Below are positions 4,213 to 6,290 of a DNA stretch of 6,290 nucleotides, one piece after another (positions within the stretch are counted from its first letter, which is position 1; the number at the start of each line of letters is the position of its first letter). The notes below the pieces were generated by a model that was not told where the DNA came from, made no database searches, and was given only the letters and a program-made list of their open reading frames with translations. This DNA comes from Candidatus Rifleibacteriota bacterium (GTDB lineage Bacteria > Riflebacteria > Ozemobacteria > Ozemobacterales > Ozemobacteraceae): NCBI GenBank assembly GCA_017526725.1, contig JAFXRA010000100.1, forward strand, positions 1-6,290, given 5' to 3'. The translations under genes and the position numbers were made by a program.

Positions 4213-5838
4213 ATGTCTGCTAAAGAATTAAAATACTGGGAAGAAGCCAGAAAGTCTCTTGAAGTTGGTGTTGATACCGTTGCTAACGCTGTTCGTGCTA
4301 CTCTAGGTCCAAAGGGTTGCTATGCTATCCTCGACAAGAAGTTCGGAAGCCCAACAGTAACTAACGATGGTGTTACAATTGCAAAAGAAATTGAAGTTAC
4401 TGATAAATTTGAAAATATGGGCGCTCAGCTTGTAAAAGAAGTTGCTGCAAAGACTAATGATGTTGCTGGTGACGGCACAACTACTGCTACTGTTCTTGCT
4501 CAAGCTATCGTTCACGAAGGTTTCAAGAATGTTACCGCAGGTGCTAATCCAACTTATGTTAAACGCGGTATTGAAAAAGCTGTAGCCGCTGTTGTTGAAG
4601 AAATCAAAAAACTTGCCAAAAAAGTTGACGATAACAAAGACAGCGTCGCACAAGTTGCAACTATCTCTGCACGCGACAAAGAAATAGGTGATCTTATTGC
4701 TGAAGCAATGGATAAAGTTGGTAAAGATGGTGTTATCACTGTAGAAGAAGCCCAGAGCTTTGACACACAGCTTGATTTCACTGATGGTATGGAATTCGAC
4801 AAAGGTTATGTAAGCCCATACATGGTTACTGACCAGGAAAGAATGGAAGCCGTTCTTGATAATCCATACATTCTTATCACTGAAAACAAAATCAACAATT
4901 TGAAAGAATTGCTCCCAATTCTTGAAAAAGTTGTTCAGGTTAACAAGCCTCTCCTCATCATCGCTGATGATATCGAAGGTGAAGCTCTTGCTACATTGGT
5001 AGTTAACAAATTGCGCGGCACATTCAATTGTGTTGCAGTTAAAGCTCCTGGTTTCGGCGATAGAAAGAAAGCAATGCTTGCTGATATCGCAGTTCTTACT
5101 GGCGGCGAATGCATTTCTAACGACCTTGGCATGAAGCTAGAAAATGTTACTGTTAATCAGCTTGGTCAGGCCAAGAAAGTTGTTGTTGCAAAAGACCTTA
5201 CTACTATAGTAGAAGGCTGTGGCGATACTAAAGCTTTAAAGAACAGAATTGGTCAGATTAAAGCAGAACTTGAACACAGCACTAGTTCTTATGATAAAGA
5301 AAAACTTCAAGAAAGACTTGCTAAATTAGCTGGCGGCGTTGCAGTAATTAAAGTTGGTGCTGCTACAGAAACAGCTATGAAAGAAAGAAAGACCAGAGTA
5401 GAAGATGCATTGAGCGCTACTCGTGCAGCAATTGAAGAAGGCGTTGTAGCAGGCGGTGGAGTTACCTATATCAATGCTCTTAAGGTTCTTGAAAAGCTCG
5501 AAAAAGAAGCTTCTGAAGAAGAAAAGATTGGTTACAGCATAGTAAGAAAAGCTCTCTATGCTCCAATGACTATGATTCTTCACAATGCTGGACTTGAACC
5601 CTCTGTAATTATCGAAAAAGTTAAAGAATCTAAAAAGTCTGCTTATGGCTACGATGTTGTAGCAGATGATTACACTGACATGTATAAAGCCGGTATCATA
5701 GACCCAGCTAAAGTTACTCGTTCTGCATTGCAGAATGCAGCTTCTATAGCATCAATTCTTATGACCACTGAAGTTCTTGTTGCTGAAGCTCCTGAAAAAG
5801 AAGCTAAGGCTCCTGCAACTCCAGACATGGATTACTAA
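4213..5838 (+). CDS. groEL: Chaperonin GroEL, copy 2, without GGM tail
   Basis: This 541-residue group I chaperonin aligns with GroEL1 without gaps up to about residue 420, matching at 334 of those 420 positions. The ATP-site marks are intact: L-G-P-K-G (31-35), N-D-G-V (51-54), G-D-G-T-T-T (86-91), D398 and G-G-G (414-416). Y199 and Y203 of the substrate face are kept, and A-P-G-F-G-D is normal here. It shares the odd C36-Y37 pair with GroEL1, so the change predates the duplication or was spread by conversion. The C-terminus is short, with Ala, Pro, Lys and Glu and ending D-M-D-Y, instead of a Gly-Met tail. That tail normally hangs into the chamber floor and aids folding, so GroEL2 may differ in substrate handling. 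AAGGAG (4201-4206) lies 6 nt before the ATG. It forms a tight operon with groES2. Confidence 0.98.
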   Translation: MSAKELKYWEEARKSLEVGVDTVANAVRATLGPKGCYAILDKKFGSPTVTNDGVTIAKEIEVTDKFENMGAQLVKEVAAKTNDVAGDGTTTATVLAQAIVHEGFKNVTAGANPTYVKRGIEKAVAAVVEEIKKLAKKVDDNKDSVAQVATISARDKEIGDLIAEAMDKVGKDGVITVEEAQSFDTQLDFTDGMEFDKGYVSPYMVTDQERMEAVLDNPYILITENKINNLKELLPILEKVVQVNKPLLIIADDIEGEALATLVVNKLRGTFNCVAVKAPGFGDRKKAMLADIAVLTGGECISNDLGMKLENVTVNQLGQAKKVVVAKDLTTIVEGCGDTKALKNRIGQIKAELEHSTSSYDKEKLQERLAKLAGGVAVIKVGAATETAMKERKTRVEDALSATRAAIEEGVVAGGGVTYINALKVLEKLEKEASEEEKIGYSIVRKALYAPMTMILHNAGLEPSVIIEKVKESKKSAYGYDVVADDYTDMYKAGIIDPAKVTRSALQNAASIASILMTTEVLVAEAPEKEAKAPATPDMDY

Positions 5839-5859
5839 TCAGAAGAAAGATTCCTTATT

Positions 5860-5901
5860 TCCCCCTTTTTAAGAGGGGGATTAAGGGGGATTTAATTTTT
5901 T
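5860..5901 (+). terminator. C-run/G-run hairpin with T-rich tail between groEL2 and grpE
   Basis: The C-run block at 5860-5867 can pair with either of two G-runs: 5874-5880 (7 bp, 7-nt loop) or 5883-5890 (8 bp, 15-nt loop). The two folds exclude each other. A T-rich stretch (5891-5901) follows the second, giving a fair intrinsic terminator in the + direction. The two G-run units are direct repeats of period 10. Blocks like this, with CCCCCTTTTTAAG and repeated GGGGGATT, also occur as dispersed intergenic repeats in many bacteria, so terminator function is inferred. Confidence 0.5.
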
Positions 5902-5916
5902 AACAGGTAATCAGAA

Positions 5917-6290
5917 ATGTTATCTTGGTTTAAAAAGAGGAAAAACAAAATGACCAATAAAGAGCAAAATGCTTCAGAAAAAGAAATCAAAAATGAAGCC
6001 GAAAGCAAAGAAGATAATAACGAAGAAAATAAATCTTCTGTTGCAGAACACTCTTCTGATAGCGTTGCAGAAAAAGATGATTCTTCAAAAGAAGAAGAAC
6101 CCATATCTGATGCTACTAGAGTAAAAGAATTGGCCAAAGCGCTTGAAGATACAAAGCGCAGATATCTAACAGCTTTAGCAGATTATCAGAATCTACAGAA
6201 GCGTACTACTAAAGAGAAAGCAGAATCTCGTGACCGTGGTGTTGCTGAATTTTTAAAGAAGCTTCTTCCAGTAATGGACACTCTTGATAA
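5917..6290 (+). CDS. grpE: GrpE nucleotide exchange factor, 5' part, cut by the window edge
   Basis: 124 complete codons are visible before the right edge. Residues about 12-65 are a low-complexity, very acidic and lysine-rich segment, typical of GrpE N-termini. From about residue 68 a long helix begins. It carries the family signature: R-Y-L-T-A-L-A-D-Y-Q-N-L-Q-K-R-T, then K-E-K, then F-L-K-K-L-L-P-V-M-D-T-L-D. GrpE dimers open the nucleotide pocket of DnaK to release ADP in the Hsp70 cycle. The C-terminal four-helix bundle and beta domain lie beyond the window. The first ATG (5917) has only a weak site (CAGG). An in-frame ATG at 5950 follows AGAGG (5936-5940) by 9 nt and may be the real start, giving M-T-N-K-E. 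dnaK or dnaJ would be expected downstream but cannot be seen. Confidence 0.92.
   Translation, partial: MLSWFKKRKNKMTNKEQNASEKEIKNEAESKEDNNEENKSSVAEHSSDSVAEKDDSSKEEEPISDATRVKELAKALEDTKRRYLTALADYQNLQKRTTKEKAESRDRGVAEFLKKLLPVMDTLD

Noticed and set aside
5892..6137. Minus-strand 81-aa Ser/Phe/Leu-rich frame
   Set aside because: It is the antisense of the acidic Lys/Glu-rich start of grpE, which is a clear family match.

Overview
The window carries two complete groES-groEL chaperonin operons in tandem and the first 124 codons of grpE, all on the + strand from 1555 to the right edge. The left quarter holds ordinary accessory genes: the 3' end of a repeat-protein gene, a PPC/DUF296-domain gene and a small membrane-protein gene. 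The DNA is AT-rich and codes in a bacterial style with Shine-Dalgarno sites. The phylum cannot be fixed from what is visible. The chaperonins are clearly bacterial group I. GroES2 and parts of both GroELs read somewhat like cyanobacterial relatives, and heptameric intergenic repeats are also known from cyanobacteria. However, Cyanobacteria proper lack sigma-54, which fits poorly with the sigma-54-like promoter seen here. An uncultured low-GC lineage such as Melainabacteria or Elusimicrobiota is only a guess.

Layout: 1-253 (+) is the end of a protein made of 17-residue repeats. It converges on a PPC-domain gene (322-741, -) across a 15-bp perfect hairpin. A two-TM membrane protein (821-1297, -) lies upstream of the PPC gene on the same strand. 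The divergent gap 1298-1554 is the most interesting control region. It contains a 12-bp palindrome, three copies of CGTCGCATWA, a 14-bp palindrome, and a near-consensus -24/-12 (sigma-54) promoter just before groES1. groES1 (1555-1842) and groEL1 (2133-3791) are separated by an unusually long 290-bp gap filled with dispersed repeats: two heptamer arrays and a CGTCATTGCGAGG-type hairpin element. groES2 (3889-4182) and groEL2 (4213-5838) follow in the usual compact arrangement. A C/G-run hairpin with a T-rich tail then precedes grpE (5917 to the edge).

Functionally, GroEL rings with GroES lids form the ATP-driven folding chamber, and GrpE is the nucleotide exchange factor of DnaK, so 1555-6290 is a protein-folding island. 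The two GroELs are about 80% identical (334 of the first 420 residues by hand count), while the two GroES proteins are only about 41% identical (39 of 94). GroES1 has an altered mobile loop (F23) and W71. GroEL1 has the normal GGM tail and GroEL2 does not. With the sigma-54-like promoter this suggests, but does not prove, that pair 1 is a specialised, separately regulated chaperonin next to a housekeeping pair 2. No CIRCE operator was seen.
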